64,000 bases of DNA, from contig OZ025257.1 in assembly GCA_964019135.1 (NCBI GenBank), forward strand, positions 21,231,971 to 21,295,970, in the 5' to 3' direction. The notes under the pieces are model-generated. The model ran no database searches, was not told where the DNA came from, and was given only the letters and a program-made list of their open reading frames with translations. Positions within the stretch are counted from its first letter, which is position 1; each line of letters opens with the position of its first letter. Below are positions 13,418-24,195 of the stretch, piece after piece. The stretch is from Arenicola marina. Taxonomy: Eukaryota; Annelida; Polychaeta; Arenicolidae. A program made the translations under genes and the position numbers.

Positions 13418-14089
13418 GTTTCGTTGGTATACCACTATGCAGACCAGACACAAGAATAAGGAATCCAATATTGATTATACACGTTTCCAAATATATATTA
13501 TAGAAACAAAATGCTGTATGTGAATAAAAACATTATGCAGAAATACAAATTAAGCAAACAGTTAATATGAAATGTATAACATTCTAGGAATATTGACCTA
13601 CCCAAAATTAGGAATGTTCAGTGCGCTACAATTCAAAGTACATATTCATCCCAGAAAAACAATCCAACAAAAGTGTCTATTATTAACGTTGAGCCACGAG
13701 GACAATTATTGGTCAACAGACCTTTGTCTCTCGAGTGAATCACAATCAAGGTGATTATTTGCATCACATATGATGAAAAATTCAATTAAAATTAAACTAA
13801 ACATGTCTAAACAATTGGAGTAACAATCATCTGAGCATAACAAGCACAAACACAGTAGATCTAGTCAGTTTAAATGACAACTGTTTGACTGCATATGTCA
13901 GCTAAAAATATTTACTTATAAATTTATGGCACAGTGAGATTCATAAAGGCTGTAGAGTGACATTTCTGCCCATATATGCTGCAGATTTGCAATGATTGCT
14001 CTGAAAATCACTGAATGAGTAATCAATACTATTTTGATGATACCACACTTACGATTTTATCTGTGTTTATAACACAAACAATATTTCTT
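13418..14089. other. Unique AT-rich DNA next to the satellite
   Basis: No gene is supported here. The sequence is AT-rich with stops in all frames. The longest open stretch (13572-13754, 60 codons) shows no domain or splice context. Confidence 0.6.
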
Positions 14090-14308
14090 CATCCTAACGC
14101 TCCACTGGCAGCAGACACACTGTCAAAGCTAGACTGAATCAGAGATCATAAAATGATCTAGTCACCATGGCGTGTATATGGCCGGTGCAAATATAGGGCG
14201 AGTATTGTCTGGAGCATGTACGCGCCATAGCAACTAGATCATATTATGATGTGTGTTTTCGTATGCTTGCCCCGGAGAGTCTGCTGCCAATGGAGCATTA
14301 GCAGATAT
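14090..14308. mobile_element. Hairpin (foldback/MITE-like) repeat, about 220 bp
   Basis: The left arm (about 14093-14175) and the right arm (about 14219-14305) are imperfect reverse complements. Matching outer blocks contain CTCCACTGGCAGCAGAC and GTCTGCTGCCAATGGAG. Matching inner blocks contain ATGATCTAGT and ACTAGATCAT next to CATGGCG and CGCCATAG. The arms diverge by roughly 20-25% and the loop is about 40 bases. No coding capacity is seen. The structure resembles a non-autonomous hairpin element; no target-site duplication was identified. Confidence 0.6.
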
Positions 14309-15660
14309 ACATATGGTATTGGTTCGGGTTCATTATTGTCAAAGACCCAGTTGCTTTGCCTACCTGCCATCAGTTAGTTCTGTCACTTTCACTTCTCGAC
14401 CGCATGCATTCACAGGCGCTGGTTGGTTCATAGTAGATAATGGTTCCCAGTATATGGAAGTCCCAAGGCTAGCCCCGGTTGATGTGGTTAAGGTAAACAA
14501 CCCATAACACGCCTCGGCGATTTAGAGAAGACCTCGGTAAACATCGACAAACATCGGCGGCTGGCAGTGAAAGGGAAATCCCTAACTCGTTACGTCATTC
14601 ACAGGGGAATCCCCAATTCGTGACGTCATTGACAGGGTATTTCCCCGAGAATGGCTCTTCGTGATAAATTCGGAAAATTCAAGAAAAAAATATCGAGAAA
14701 ACGTGTAAATAGATCAGAAAACATTCGTGTAGATCATAATTATATCGGAGACCATTAACAGATTGATTAAAATGTGAACACAAGGCGTAACTAACAATGA
14801 TTTGTGTGGAATAAAAATATTTCTGAAATAACATTTTCAAGCTTCAGGACGTGTTTCTCTGGGAATTTGCGTGGTCGGGTACCTATATTTTTCTTTATTT
14901 GCATTACGAGAACTATGTTCTTAAAAGTTTTTAAAGGGGGTTTGGTGTCAAGATTTTCATTTTTGATCAAATTATTAACCAATTTTGTGAAGGTGGTGAT
15001 TTCGAATTTTGGCAAAAACTGTCCTAATTTTGTATAATTTCACCTTATTATTGCCATTCTGTTATTTTTTTTGTTTACTATTTACATTTTTGAATATCAT
15101 TACTGTATTGCACTAGGTTTAAGCTTTCCAAAGAGCTATTACTGATGAGAATAACCTAATATTGAGCTGAATTGTAGCAAAATTACCTATTCGTGGTAGG
15201 TGTCAAGTTTTGGTCATTTTGTGAAATGGGGGTATACTTGGAAAATGGAGATTTTTTTTTAACGGGATGGTAAAGTATCCTAAAAAAATCACCAGAACGT
15301 GTATAATTGGGTATACTTCCATAAATAATCACAAATACAGTTCTTTTACCTTGCTATTATGGGTAGCTTACCTGAATGGTTACGATAGACCGATAGGCTT
15401 TCCATACCGCCCGTTGGGTCCAAAAATGGTGGTCCTCTTTATAAGTTGCTGGAGATTTCGATACAAAACACTTTAAAAAGGTGGTACCTGATGTTACAAT
15501 ATATGTATACAGTGTATTGAATTGAATTGATATATATTCAGGCATTGGGCACTCGCGTTATAATGTTATCAGGAAATTGTTGCGACCGATTTCCCAAGGT
15601 TCCCAACGGTTGGGTGCAACTCCACTAACCGCCCCCCTAGATCCGCCCACACACCATTGT
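14309..15660. other. Unique AT-rich DNA without a supported gene
   Basis: A short imperfect direct repeat lies at about 14576-14640, in which an ACGTCATTCACAGGG-like block appears twice roughly 40 bases apart. Otherwise the stretch is AT-rich with only short open frames that overlap on both strands (for example 14791-15037). None has recognisable features. Confidence 0.55.
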
Positions 15661-15667
15661 TTCCTGA

Positions 15668-15705
15668 CTGGTCCCCCCCCCGCCCCCCCCCCCCCACCAT
15701 CGCTC
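15668..15705. repeat. Poly-C low-complexity tract
   Basis: An almost pure C run, interrupted by G and A. It is responsible for proline-rich spurious translations on the forward strand. Confidence 0.9.
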
Positions 15706-16156
15706 ACCGACTCCTATTTAGTTGGTGTCGGTTGTGTTCGGAGAGTTCGCCCCACGACATTTTTCAATGTCGTAACACTTGTCCCATCCACCTCCCGCTC
15801 CGCCACCTCCTTTATTTGAGCAAATTCTGGACCCGCCCAGATCACTTCTCCTTTTTTTGCATGGCTCATACATACATAGTAGCGGATTACTTGCATATAA
15901 TTATCATAGACATGTATTGTGTATATACCGCTTGACTGTAATTAAGCGTCGCCAATATGGACAAAACCAATGTCCAGATCACAAAGAATAAATTTCCTTA
16001 TTCCCACACCACGATGATATAAAAAAAAATAACTCCCCACATACAATGGAAGAGCGGATACATGATACTAAATTGACGATTTCTCGATTCACGGTTATTT
16101 ATTACAAAAGTTCACGATCAATGACAATCCTTGATCACGGCGGTCGGCTAAGACCC

Positions 16157-16345
16157 CATTCCCAGTTGACGAAGAAGAATAATTTTTCACATTCCCAGTG
16201 AATTGAAAAGCCCATTCTCGAGGAACACACACACTGAAGCCACGCACGCCTCTCGTAATCAGAAATGACTTGTTAATAGACGAAGCCCATCCTAGGTCAG
16301 CGCCCGTCGTGTGGGTGTAGAAATCAGTGCTCACTGTCTCTCCTC
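16157..16345 (-). repeat. Dispersed repeat family A, copy 1
   Basis: The reverse complement of this segment matches 17612-17755 closely. Shared landmarks include CTACACCCACACGACGG, GCGCTGACCTA and GGCGTGCGTGGCTTCAG. The strand is given relative to the other copy. A poly-C tract (16340-16365) sits at its edge. I do not recognise the family and see no coding potential. Confidence 0.75.
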
Positions 16346-16599
16346 CTCCCCCCCCCCCCCCCCCACCGCCCCCAGCCCACCCCACCGAAACACAGCAAGC
16401 ACAGTAGAACACAAGTAAACAAAATTAGCCCGGGGCAACGCGGAACCGGTTCTTGCCGGCTAGATCATGGGGCTCGATTGTTAACTGAATAACGTAGTGG
16501 CGCATGTATTCATCCATTCATGCCATGCCAGAAAATGGCTCATATAATTCGACTTAGGTCGATTTAGAATAATAACGTTAATTGTTTGTTGGCGATACC

Positions 16600-16865
16600 G
16601 CCAGGAGAATAGAACGATCCAGGTTGTCAATCATTCACTGACGTCACTGTTGCTTTCATCCAATCATGTGGCGAAAAAGGTCTTCCACGTACTTTATGTC
16701 AGACAAACAAGTCGGACAAACAAAGCAGCATGTTACTTTCTTATCACTTTCAGAGATGAGTTCTTCCCCCTTGTACCTACTATCAGCTATGATTGTCAAT
16801 TTCATACTCACGAGTAAGGCAAAGGATCTCAAGCGTGGGCGGGGCTTAGTGTCGGAGCCTGGAAC
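16600..16865 (+). repeat. Dispersed repeat family B, copy 1
   Basis: About 80% identical over some 220 bases to the reverse complement of 63490-63745. Landmarks shared by both copies include TGTCAATCATTCACTGAC, ATCCAATCATGTGG, AAAGGTCTTCCAC, CTTGTACCTAC and TTGTCAATTTCATACTCACG. The 69-codon open frame at 16666 is only part of this repeat and is not conserved as a frame in the other copy. Confidence 0.8.
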
Positions 16866-17611
16866 GGTCTATTAGGTTTGATAGCAACACGAGCGAGTTC
16901 AAACACTTTGCACTTGAACATGTAATCTACATGTTTTTTAGATGAAATAAACCTAATATTATTACACGTGTCCTGTCTTCGATAATGTATTCACAATCAC
17001 ACTACTTAATGCAAATTCTGCTTTAATCTCGGATCAAAGATCCCATTTCCCTGCCACACAGGATATTTGGCGGCACCCATGCGACCATCGGGCAAGCTAC
17101 AGCCACAGGGATACGATGGATTGGACCTCACAACAAGCAGCCATCTTTCTACCCACTTCCCACGTCCTGTTGTTGACAGACACGGATGGCTAGATTTGCT
17201 AATAGGGGTCTGGAATGGGGTTCCAGTGTCCAGTGTTGATGTTTCAAAATTATCAGTGTCGAATTTCCGTTTTTCACGACGTTCCGTGTCGTTTTTTGGC
17301 TTTTAGTTCGGTGCCATTTTTTGTCAAAAATCTGTGTCGATGTCGGTTTTTCAGATCCACAGTGTCGAAATTTGGGGCTCAATGTCGAATGTCGATTTTT
17401 CAAAAATGCCCTTGTCACGTGTCGCCATTCCCCCTTCCAGACCCCTGCTAATGTCTCGCATGAAGAGGCCATACAAGCGAACTATGAATAGTAATCTCGT
17501 GCATTATGCATATGACCATTGCTTTGGTCTCCGACATGTCAAAACGACGATGATGTGTTCAATTACCTTAACCACTGGACTTCGACGTGCAAACCCCGGA
17601 ACGGAACATAT

Positions 17612-17755
17612 TGAAGACAGTGGGCGCTGATTCCTACACCCACACGACGGACGCTGACCTATGATTGGCTTCATCTATTAACACGTCATTTCCGGTCACG
17701 GCGTGCGTGGCTTCAGGCAGGTTTCCTGTTTTAATTGAGTACGGGTCAGGTGTCA
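17612..17755 (+). repeat. Dispersed repeat family A, copy 2
   Basis: Inverted relative to copy 1 at 16157-16345. Similarity runs from GACAGTGGGCGCTG through GGCTTCAGGCAGG and then decays. The two copies enclose about 1.3 kb that includes repeat B copy 1. Confidence 0.75.
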
Positions 17756-17786
17756 ATTGTTGCGTGGGGGCGGGCAATAGCGGGAG

Positions 17787-18893
17787 GTATGTGGTGTGTG
17801 GTGTGTGGTGTGTGGTGTGTGGGGTGTGGCGTGTGGTGTGTGGTGTGTGGTGTGTTGTGTGGGGTTTGGTGTGGGGTGTGGGGTGTGTGGGGTCGGGTGT
17901 GTGGTGTGTGGTGTGTGGTGTGGGGTTTGGTGTGGGGTGTGTGGTGTGGTGTGTGGTGTGTGGTGTGGGGTTTGGTGTGTGGTGCGTGGTGTGTGGTGTG
18001 TGGTGTGTGGTGTGTGGCGTGTGGTGTGTGGCGTGTGGTGTGTGGTGTGTGGCGTGTGGTGTGTGGTGTGTGGTGTGTGGTGTGTGGTGTGTGGTGTGTG
18101 GTGTGTGGTGTGTGGTGTGTGGGGTGTGGCGTGTGGTGTGTGGTGTGTGGTGTGTGGTGTGTGGTGTGGGGTTTGGTGTGGGGTGTGGGGTGTGTGGGGT
18201 CGGGTGTGTGGTGTGTGGTGTGTGGGGTGTGGTGTGGTGTGGTGTGCGGTGTGTGGTGTGTGGTGTGTGGTGGGGGGGGTGTGGCGTGTGGTGTGTGGTG
18301 CGGTGTGTCGTGGGTGAGGTGTGGGTTGTGGGGTGTGGTGTGTGGTGTGTGGTGTGTGGTGTGTGGTGTGTGGTGTGTGGCGTGTGGTGTGTGGTGTGTG
18401 GTGTGTGGTGCGTGGTGTGTGGTGTGGGGTTTTATGTAGGGTGTGGCGTGTGTGGGGTCGGGTGTGTGGGGTGTGGGGTGTGGTGTGTGGTGTGTGGTGT
18501 GTGGGGTGTGGTGTGGTGTGTGGTGTGGTGTGTGGTGTGGGGTGTGGGGTGTGTGGTGTGTGGTGTAGGGTGTGAGGTGTGAGGGGTGGGGTGTGGGGAG
18601 TGGCGTGTGTGGTGTGTGGTGTGTGGTGTGGTGTGTGGTGTGTGGTGTGTGGTATGTGGTGTGTGGTGCGTGGTGTGTGGGGTGTGGTGCGTGGTGTGTG
18701 GGGTGTGGTGTGGGGTGTGTGGGGTGTGGTGTGTGGTGTGTGGTGTTTGGTGTGGGGTGTGTGGGGTGTGGGGTTTGGCGTAGGGTGTGTGGGGTCGGAT
18801 GTGTGGTGTAGGGTGTGTGGTGTCGGGTTTGTGGTGTGGGGTCTGGGGTGTGGGGTGTGTGCTGTGGGGTCTGGGGTCTGGCGTCTGGGGTTT
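17787..18893. repeat. GT-rich heptamer array (TGTGTGG)n
   Basis: The basic unit is the heptamer TGTGTGG, with frequent TGTGGGG, TGTGGCG and TGTGGGGTT variants. The forward strand is almost free of A and C, so frames stay open on both strands (up to 432 codons) with valine/cysteine/tryptophan or threonine/histidine/proline repeats. These translations are not genes. The G-runs could form quadruplex or Z-like structures. Confidence 0.95.
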
Positions 18894-19099
18894 GGGGGAG
18901 GATAGAGTTGAGTAAGAGGTGTGCTGGAATGAAGAGATTTCTGCCCAAAGCAGGCGTACGTCAGGTTTCCATGAATGGGTTCAGGTAAGACGTTTGCCGC
19001 CCAAGTCTGATAACAGGCTGAGGTCGTTTCGACTCCAGTGCCTCCAGTCATTCGTTTTACTGTTATAAAACTGTTGAAGTGGTCAATGTGGCAGCAGGT

Positions 19100-20870
19100 T
19101 TGTTCTAACCGAGCCGAACTCTTCTGTGGTAGAATTATCTCGAAAGAAATGATTTTTGAAAGACCGATACAATGGTGAAAATACGAGGTTAGTTTTTGAT
19201 ATTATGCACTACCTGATCCAAAATGAGAAAACGGGAACTTTGTTACCTATAGATTTCGAAAAGGCGTTTAATACGTTGAGCTGGAATTATATACATAAGG
19301 TTTTAGATACGTACGGGTTTCGGTATATCTTTCATTAATTGGATTAGAATACTTTATAAGGATGCCTGCAGTTGTGTTATAGACAATGGTGTTTTCTCCC
19401 GATTTTTTCCATTAGGGCGCGGCTGTAGACAGGTGATCCACTGTCACTGTATTTATTTATTTTGTCTATTGAACCACTGGCTACGTATATAAAACCTGAC
19501 AAATCTATTAAGGGTATACGAATCTTGGACCAAGTGTTTAAGATAGGACAATACGCAGATGACACTTTTTTGCTGCTAGACGGAAGCGAAGAGTCAATTA
19601 GAAATGCGTTACGGGTTTTCAAAATGTTCCAATTTTGTTCCGGTTTGAAAGTAAATGTTGATAAAACTAAAGCTGTTTGCTTAGGAAAAATTGCTAGAGA
19701 TCACCAAAAACTATGTCCCGATCTAAATCTTACTTGGTCTGAGGAGTTCACTCATCTCGGTATGATGTTTAATGTTAATTGGAGAGCTATGGTTGATATT
19801 ACTTATAGTCGCATCCTAGCTCAATTTGAAGGTGTACTCGTTATGTATGGCAAGAGCAATTTGTCCTTAAGAGGTAGAAGTACTGTAGTAAAGGTTATCG
19901 CTCTGCCTAAACTAATACACGTTATGTCTGTTCTGCCTATGCCTGGCAAATATTATCTGAACAGAATTAACGGTCTAATTCGGGAATTCGTGTGGAATAA
20001 AAAGAAACCTAGAATTGCCTTGTCTAAAATGGTACAATCAGTCGATCTTGGGGGCATTAGCCTCCCTCACATAAACTCTATGATGTTCGCGCTCAAAATT
20101 AGTTGGATACGAAGACACGTACTAAATGATGGGGCGTGGCAGCAATTGTTTTGTAAAACTATTTGGAGTGATAAAATATTATGTTGGGACTTAGATGCCA
20201 TTTCTCTAAATGAGTTCTCTTTGACATCAAACCCCTTTTAGGGCGACGTGTTTAAGGCATCGAGGAAATTATTGGGAATACAAAATGAAGATATCAATGT
20301 TTTAGAATATCCAATTTGGAATACCTATTTTATGAAAAAATCAAATCTGAATAGCAGAAGAGACGAAATGATAACGAAGGGGATTGTTTTTATTAACGAT
20401 ATAGTTGATGAACATGACATCCTGTTAGGATGGGAAAAATTCAGAAAGAAATATCAAATAAATATTAACTATGTTGATTTCTATGGTCTTGTGCGCTGCA
20501 TACCGCGAGATTGGAGACACCAAATAATGAGGTCAGGTAAAAAACTGGGTAACGTAACTGGCAAGTGGGTGGAATTTAATAACAAGAACGGCGCGTTTAT
20601 GCAATTATAGTTATAAGTTACTGGTCAAGTCTTTAAGCTATAGTAACCAAAAACGAAGAACGGTGGTGTCAGTATTTAGAAATTGATATAGAGGAAGCTA
20701 ATTGGTGCAAATATTATAAATTACCATTGCACTGTACGGTTGAAGAAAAAAACAGAAGCTTTCAGTTCCTGTTACTGAATTTAGCATCGGTGACAAAACA
20801 GTTTTTGCAGATTCTCTCAACTCTAGATTTACTCTTGGTCCCTCTAAACAGACTTCAAAGCTCCCTTCCA
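19100..20870 (+). mobile_element. 5'-truncated, decayed non-LTR retrotransposon (L1/Tx1-like LINE)
   Basis: The segment keeps the middle and C-terminal part of a LINE ORF2-type polyprotein. Recognisable pieces run from a block upstream of RT motif A, through the YADD catalytic box, into the post-RT region (ALPKLIHVMSVLP, FVWNKKKPRIAL and GGISLPHI blocks), and on to a further C-terminal remnant at about 20670-20800 in a shifted frame. The endonuclease domain and ORF1 are absent, which fits the 5' truncation usual for LINE insertions. I see no clear poly-A tail or target-site duplication. Family placement (L1/Tx1-like rather than CR1 or RTE) rests on the post-RT motifs and is tentative. Confidence 0.9.
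19156..20610 (+). pseudogene. Reverse transcriptase pseudogene of the LINE
   Basis: This is the readable part of the RT. In a live copy it would copy the element RNA into DNA at a nicked chromosomal target. Motif A is DFEKAF at about 19252, where the first catalytic aspartate is present. A GRGCRQ block lies at 19415-19432 and the YADD box at 19552-19563, with both aspartates intact. Later blocks SGLKVNVDKTKAVCLG and GRSTVVKVIALPKL match the thumb and post-RT region of L1/Tx1-like elements. The frame is broken three ways: a shift at about 19331-19340, a second one-base shift just after GRGCRQ (19433-19435), and an in-frame TAG at 20239-20241. The reading frame after this stop is the same as before it. 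Homologous protein continues in another frame after 20640. The copy is therefore inactive. Confidence 0.9.
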
Positions 20871-20932
20871 GGCTGGGGTCCATGGCTGCGCAGTGATCTG
20901 CGGGGACAAACTAAACACATCAATACAAAAAT

Positions 20933-20952
20933 ATGTCTTATTGGTAAGACAT
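20933..20952. repeat. Short perfect hairpin
   Basis: ATGTCTTA and TAAGACAT form an 8-bp perfect stem around a TTGG loop. It lies just downstream of the LINE remnant. No T-run or other terminator-like feature follows, so its role is unknown. Confidence 0.5.
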
Positions 20953-21107
20953 CATGATACTGTATTGTGTTGTGCGACAGATATGGGCATATTCCCTGCA
21001 TACCTGGCATATCTTGTATTATATCATAGCTTGTTTTGTCCTGAAAATGGGAAATTGGCACGCAGGTCTGACCCAGAACTTCCAAGGGATATCAACATTC
21101 GCAATTT

Positions 21108-21240
21108 TACTGTACCCCCCCCCCTCCCCCCACCCCCACACTGCCGCTCCCCTAACACCACCGATGGTACCCTCCAGGCCCGGCCCCCCAGCTCATCCTT
21201 CCCGGCCCCACCCCACCACACCTCACCACACCCCTAGGCG
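21108..21240. repeat. C-rich low-complexity tract
   Basis: Dominated by CCCC and CCACACC-type words. It gives rise to spurious proline-rich open frames. Confidence 0.8.
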
Positions 21241-21750
21241 CTACCCATGTCTGTCTGTCTCTCTGTCCCTCTCTCTCCCCGTCACATTCGTAATAATCAT
21301 GGCCCGAGAAATGCCATAAAGAAAATAGAGCTCAGGGCACGGAGATGGGCGATGAAAGGTGATTCTTCCTGTCTCCTGGCCAACGGAAGCATGCTCCAGT
21401 AACGCCTATTATCCCCTATGTCCCTGTCAGATCCTGACCATGCCCGCCATGCCACCATGCCACCCCCATGCCACCCCCATGCTCACCATTACCATGCCAC
21501 CCCCATTATACCCCTCAGCGTCTGTGTCAGTCAGTGTCTTTCCCCCACCTCCCCCCCCCCCGAAAAGCGAGAGAGGTAGTGAAAGGCGGTTAGATAGATA
21601 GAAGGAGTAGCAGAGACAGAAGGTGAAAGTCAGTCTGAGGTAACGCTGCGATGATCGTAGGCAGCTAACAGCATGATGCCGTAATGGCAATTTCCAGGAA
21701 TCCAGCTTCGCGTTTTGCATATCTGTGTCTACAGACGACACCGAAGATGA
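21241..21750. other. Unique DNA with simple repeats, no gene seen
   Basis: Contains a TCTGTCTCTC-type microsatellite near 21250 and a small CATGCCACCCCC array (12-bp unit) at about 21437-21505. No supported gene is present. Confidence 0.5.
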
Positions 21751-21990
21751 TACCACTGACGTCATGCAACCCGTGAGGCCGACGATGACGTCATGCAGCC
21801 AATGACGCCGACGATGGCGACATAAAGTCAGTGGCGCCGACGATAACGTCATAAAGTCAGTGACGCCGACGATGACGTCATACAGCCAGTGACGCCGACG
21901 ATGATGTCATAAAGCCAGTGACGTCGACGATGGCGTCATACAGTCAGTGGCGTCGACGATGACGTCCTAGCAGCCAGTGACGCCGCCGCT
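21751..21990. repeat. 29-bp minisatellite rich in TGACGTCA
   Basis: About eight units with starts 29 bases apart (21781, 21810, 21839, 21868, 21897, 21926, 21955). The core is GACGATGACGTCATGCAG followed by CCAGTGACGCC. Several units carry the palindrome TGACGTCA, the consensus cAMP-response element. Sequence divergence between units is mild. Confidence 0.92.
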
Positions 21991-23385
21991 GTTGGTCATC
22001 ACGGTAGCGAGTTGTGACGCCGAGCCGGAAGCGAGCGTCCCAGCGAGGTTCAGTCCCACCCTCGATGGGTCCTTCCCCCCCTGGAGTCCAGCGCCGGCTG
22101 CTAATGGCAATGTCATTGTCTCCAGTCAGGTGAAATACAAGCAAAAAACCGCCGCGCCATGCGTAGTGTGACTTTTAGGCTGAGGAAGCAGGAAGCCGAC
22201 ACACCTGGGAGAGACTCCTACCCCCAACACACCCACCCACACCCCTCCCCTGCCCTCCCCGACTCCGGTACCCCAATTCTCCGTCCTCCCCATGCCCTAT
22301 CATACAGCGACAGCGGGGGGGGGGGGGGGCAGGGGGAGGCAGGAGCGGGGGCGGGTGAGAAGGGTGGGGGCAGCCATATGCTATGGTGGCTGTTTGGTCA
22401 CTAATCAGGGGCCTGGGAGAGCCCGGGAAAAATGGCACCAGGTGCCCACATGGAGGGTTTTCCGAGTCCCTTTGTCATGTGCTGTATAAAAACGAACCAG
22501 GGGAGAAAGATGATGATGATGAGGAGGATAAGGAGACGAAGGAGGCGAAGGCGGAGGAGGAGGAAGCCAAACAAGACGGAAGCTGGCCTGTCCATCCCAG
22601 GGCCAGCTTATCTGCTCACCCCATCTCCTTGCATTGTCCTCCACCCTCGCCCCCACCCCCCACCCCTCCGCTCCCTCCCTCTGATTCCACGACACAACGC
22701 CTCCCGCCACCCGACCCCACACCGTGGTCAGACTCATGACCAGGAACAAAGCTGTCACAGGATAGGATCCGCAGCCGTTCTCAGACATCACAGGACATTC
22801 AGATAGACGGGCGCGAGGAAAAAAAATCCAGGTCTGTCGCTTTATCCCCATCCATATGTTTCTGACAACTTCCTCGTCTCTCCTCTCCTCGCTTTGTTTA
22901 ATTATAAGATAACCCCCCCCCCCCTCCCCATCCAGCCCATCTCTTGCCTTGGTAACCGGCCGGGAGTTCCCAGGTGCGTGCTTTACGAATCCAGGTAACA
23001 ACAATAGTCACTCAGTTATCTCATTACCTGCACATTGACAAGTCTTTACATGAAAGCTGTTCTTCATTCAGCGATTTTCGGACTTTCAAAAGTTTAGTTT
23101 TTTTGGACACATTTACCGAACATTGCATCGCATTTTCTTGGTGTATCTTCCACATAGCAAATATGTGCGATGGTAAGTGGTCAATTTGTGATGATGTAGT
23201 AGTACTTAACAAAGATATAAAGACCATTCCGGCAAACAATCGTCATTAATGTTCTGCCTATTTTTCAATCACGATTTCCACGTTAATTAATTTGGATGTT
23301 CCTCAGCTGAAAAAAACCTTGTATGAGCAGCTTTAACTGACATCTGCGGTAATATTTCGAACTGTCCACTCCCAAGTAGTTCGCC
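21991..23385. other. Mixed unique and low-complexity DNA, no firm gene
   Basis: Includes a poly-G run (about 22313-22328), a TGTATAAAA word at 22482-22490 and an acidic/lysine-rich open stretch (about 22493-22580) made of GAT and GAGGAGG-type repeats. It also holds C-rich tracts at 22640-22700 and 22912-22924. The acidic stretch could be exonic but is equally explained as purine-rich simple sequence. Confidence 0.5.
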
Positions 23386-23877
23386 ACTATCACATCCATT
23401 GTCATCTTCAACACTATTATCACCACTATCACACCCATTGTCATCATCAACGCTATTATCACCACTATCACACCCATTGCCATCTTCAACACTGTTATCA
23501 CCACTATCACACCCATTGTCATCATCAACGCTATTATCACCACTATCACACCCATTGCCATCTTCAACACTATCATCACCACTATCACACCCACTGTCAA
23601 CATCAACGCTATTATCACCACTATCACACCCACTGTCAACATCAAAACTATTATCACCACTATCACATTCATTGTCATCATCAACACTGTTATCACCACT
23701 ATCACACCCATTGCCACCTTCAACACTATTATCATCACTATCACACCCACTGTCAACATAAACGCTATTATCACCACTATCACATTCATTGTCATCATCA
23801 ACACTATTATCATCACTATCACACCCATTGTCATCATCAACACTATTATCATCACTATCACACCCATTGTCAACATC
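23386..23877. repeat. 39-bp minisatellite (about 12.5 units)
   Basis: Units of 39 bases (CACACCCATTG starts at 23429, 23468 and so on) consist of CCACTATCACACCCATTG followed by a TCATCATCAACACTATTAT-like part. Because 39 is a multiple of three, frames stay open: the reverse strand reads as a 13-residue Asp/Ser/Gly/Asn repeat and the forward strand as a Ser/Leu/Pro repeat. No start context, splice signal or flanking non-repetitive coding sequence supports a gene. Confidence 0.93.
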
Positions 23878-24195
23878 TATCATAGTCGACAACGCTCTTA
23901 TCACCAATATCTCTATCATAGTCAACATCAGCCTTATCACCAATATCTCTATCATCATCAACATCATCATTAGCACCAATATCTCTATCTTAGTCAACAT
24001 CACCATTATAACAATATCTCTATCATAGTCAACATCACCGCTATCGCCAATAACTCTATCATAGTCAACAACACTCTTATCACCAATACCTCTATCATAG
24101 TCAACATCAGCCTTATCACCAATATCTCTATCATAGTCAACATCACCATTTCCACCAATAGCTCTATCATAGTCAACATCACCGTCATCACGGTC
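23878..24195. repeat. 36-bp minisatellite adjoining the 39-bp array
   Basis: Roughly eight to nine degenerate units built from AACATCAGCCTTATCACCAA and TATCTCTATCATAGTC, with a 36-base period. It begins directly where the 39-bp array ends and shares the ATC/ACC vocabulary. Confidence 0.88.

Noticed and set aside
14791..15037. Overlapping 74- and 77-codon frames on opposite strands
   Set aside because: AT-rich sequence; the two are mirror shadows and neither shows protein-like features.
17787..18893. Interstitial telomere
   Set aside because: The unit is TGTGTGG and not TTAGGG or a close variant; there is no evidence that this species uses it at chromosome ends.
17746..19051. Reverse-strand frames of 400 and 432 codons (His/Thr/Pro-rich)
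   Set aside because: Translations of the TGTGTGG heptamer array; open in several frames at once.
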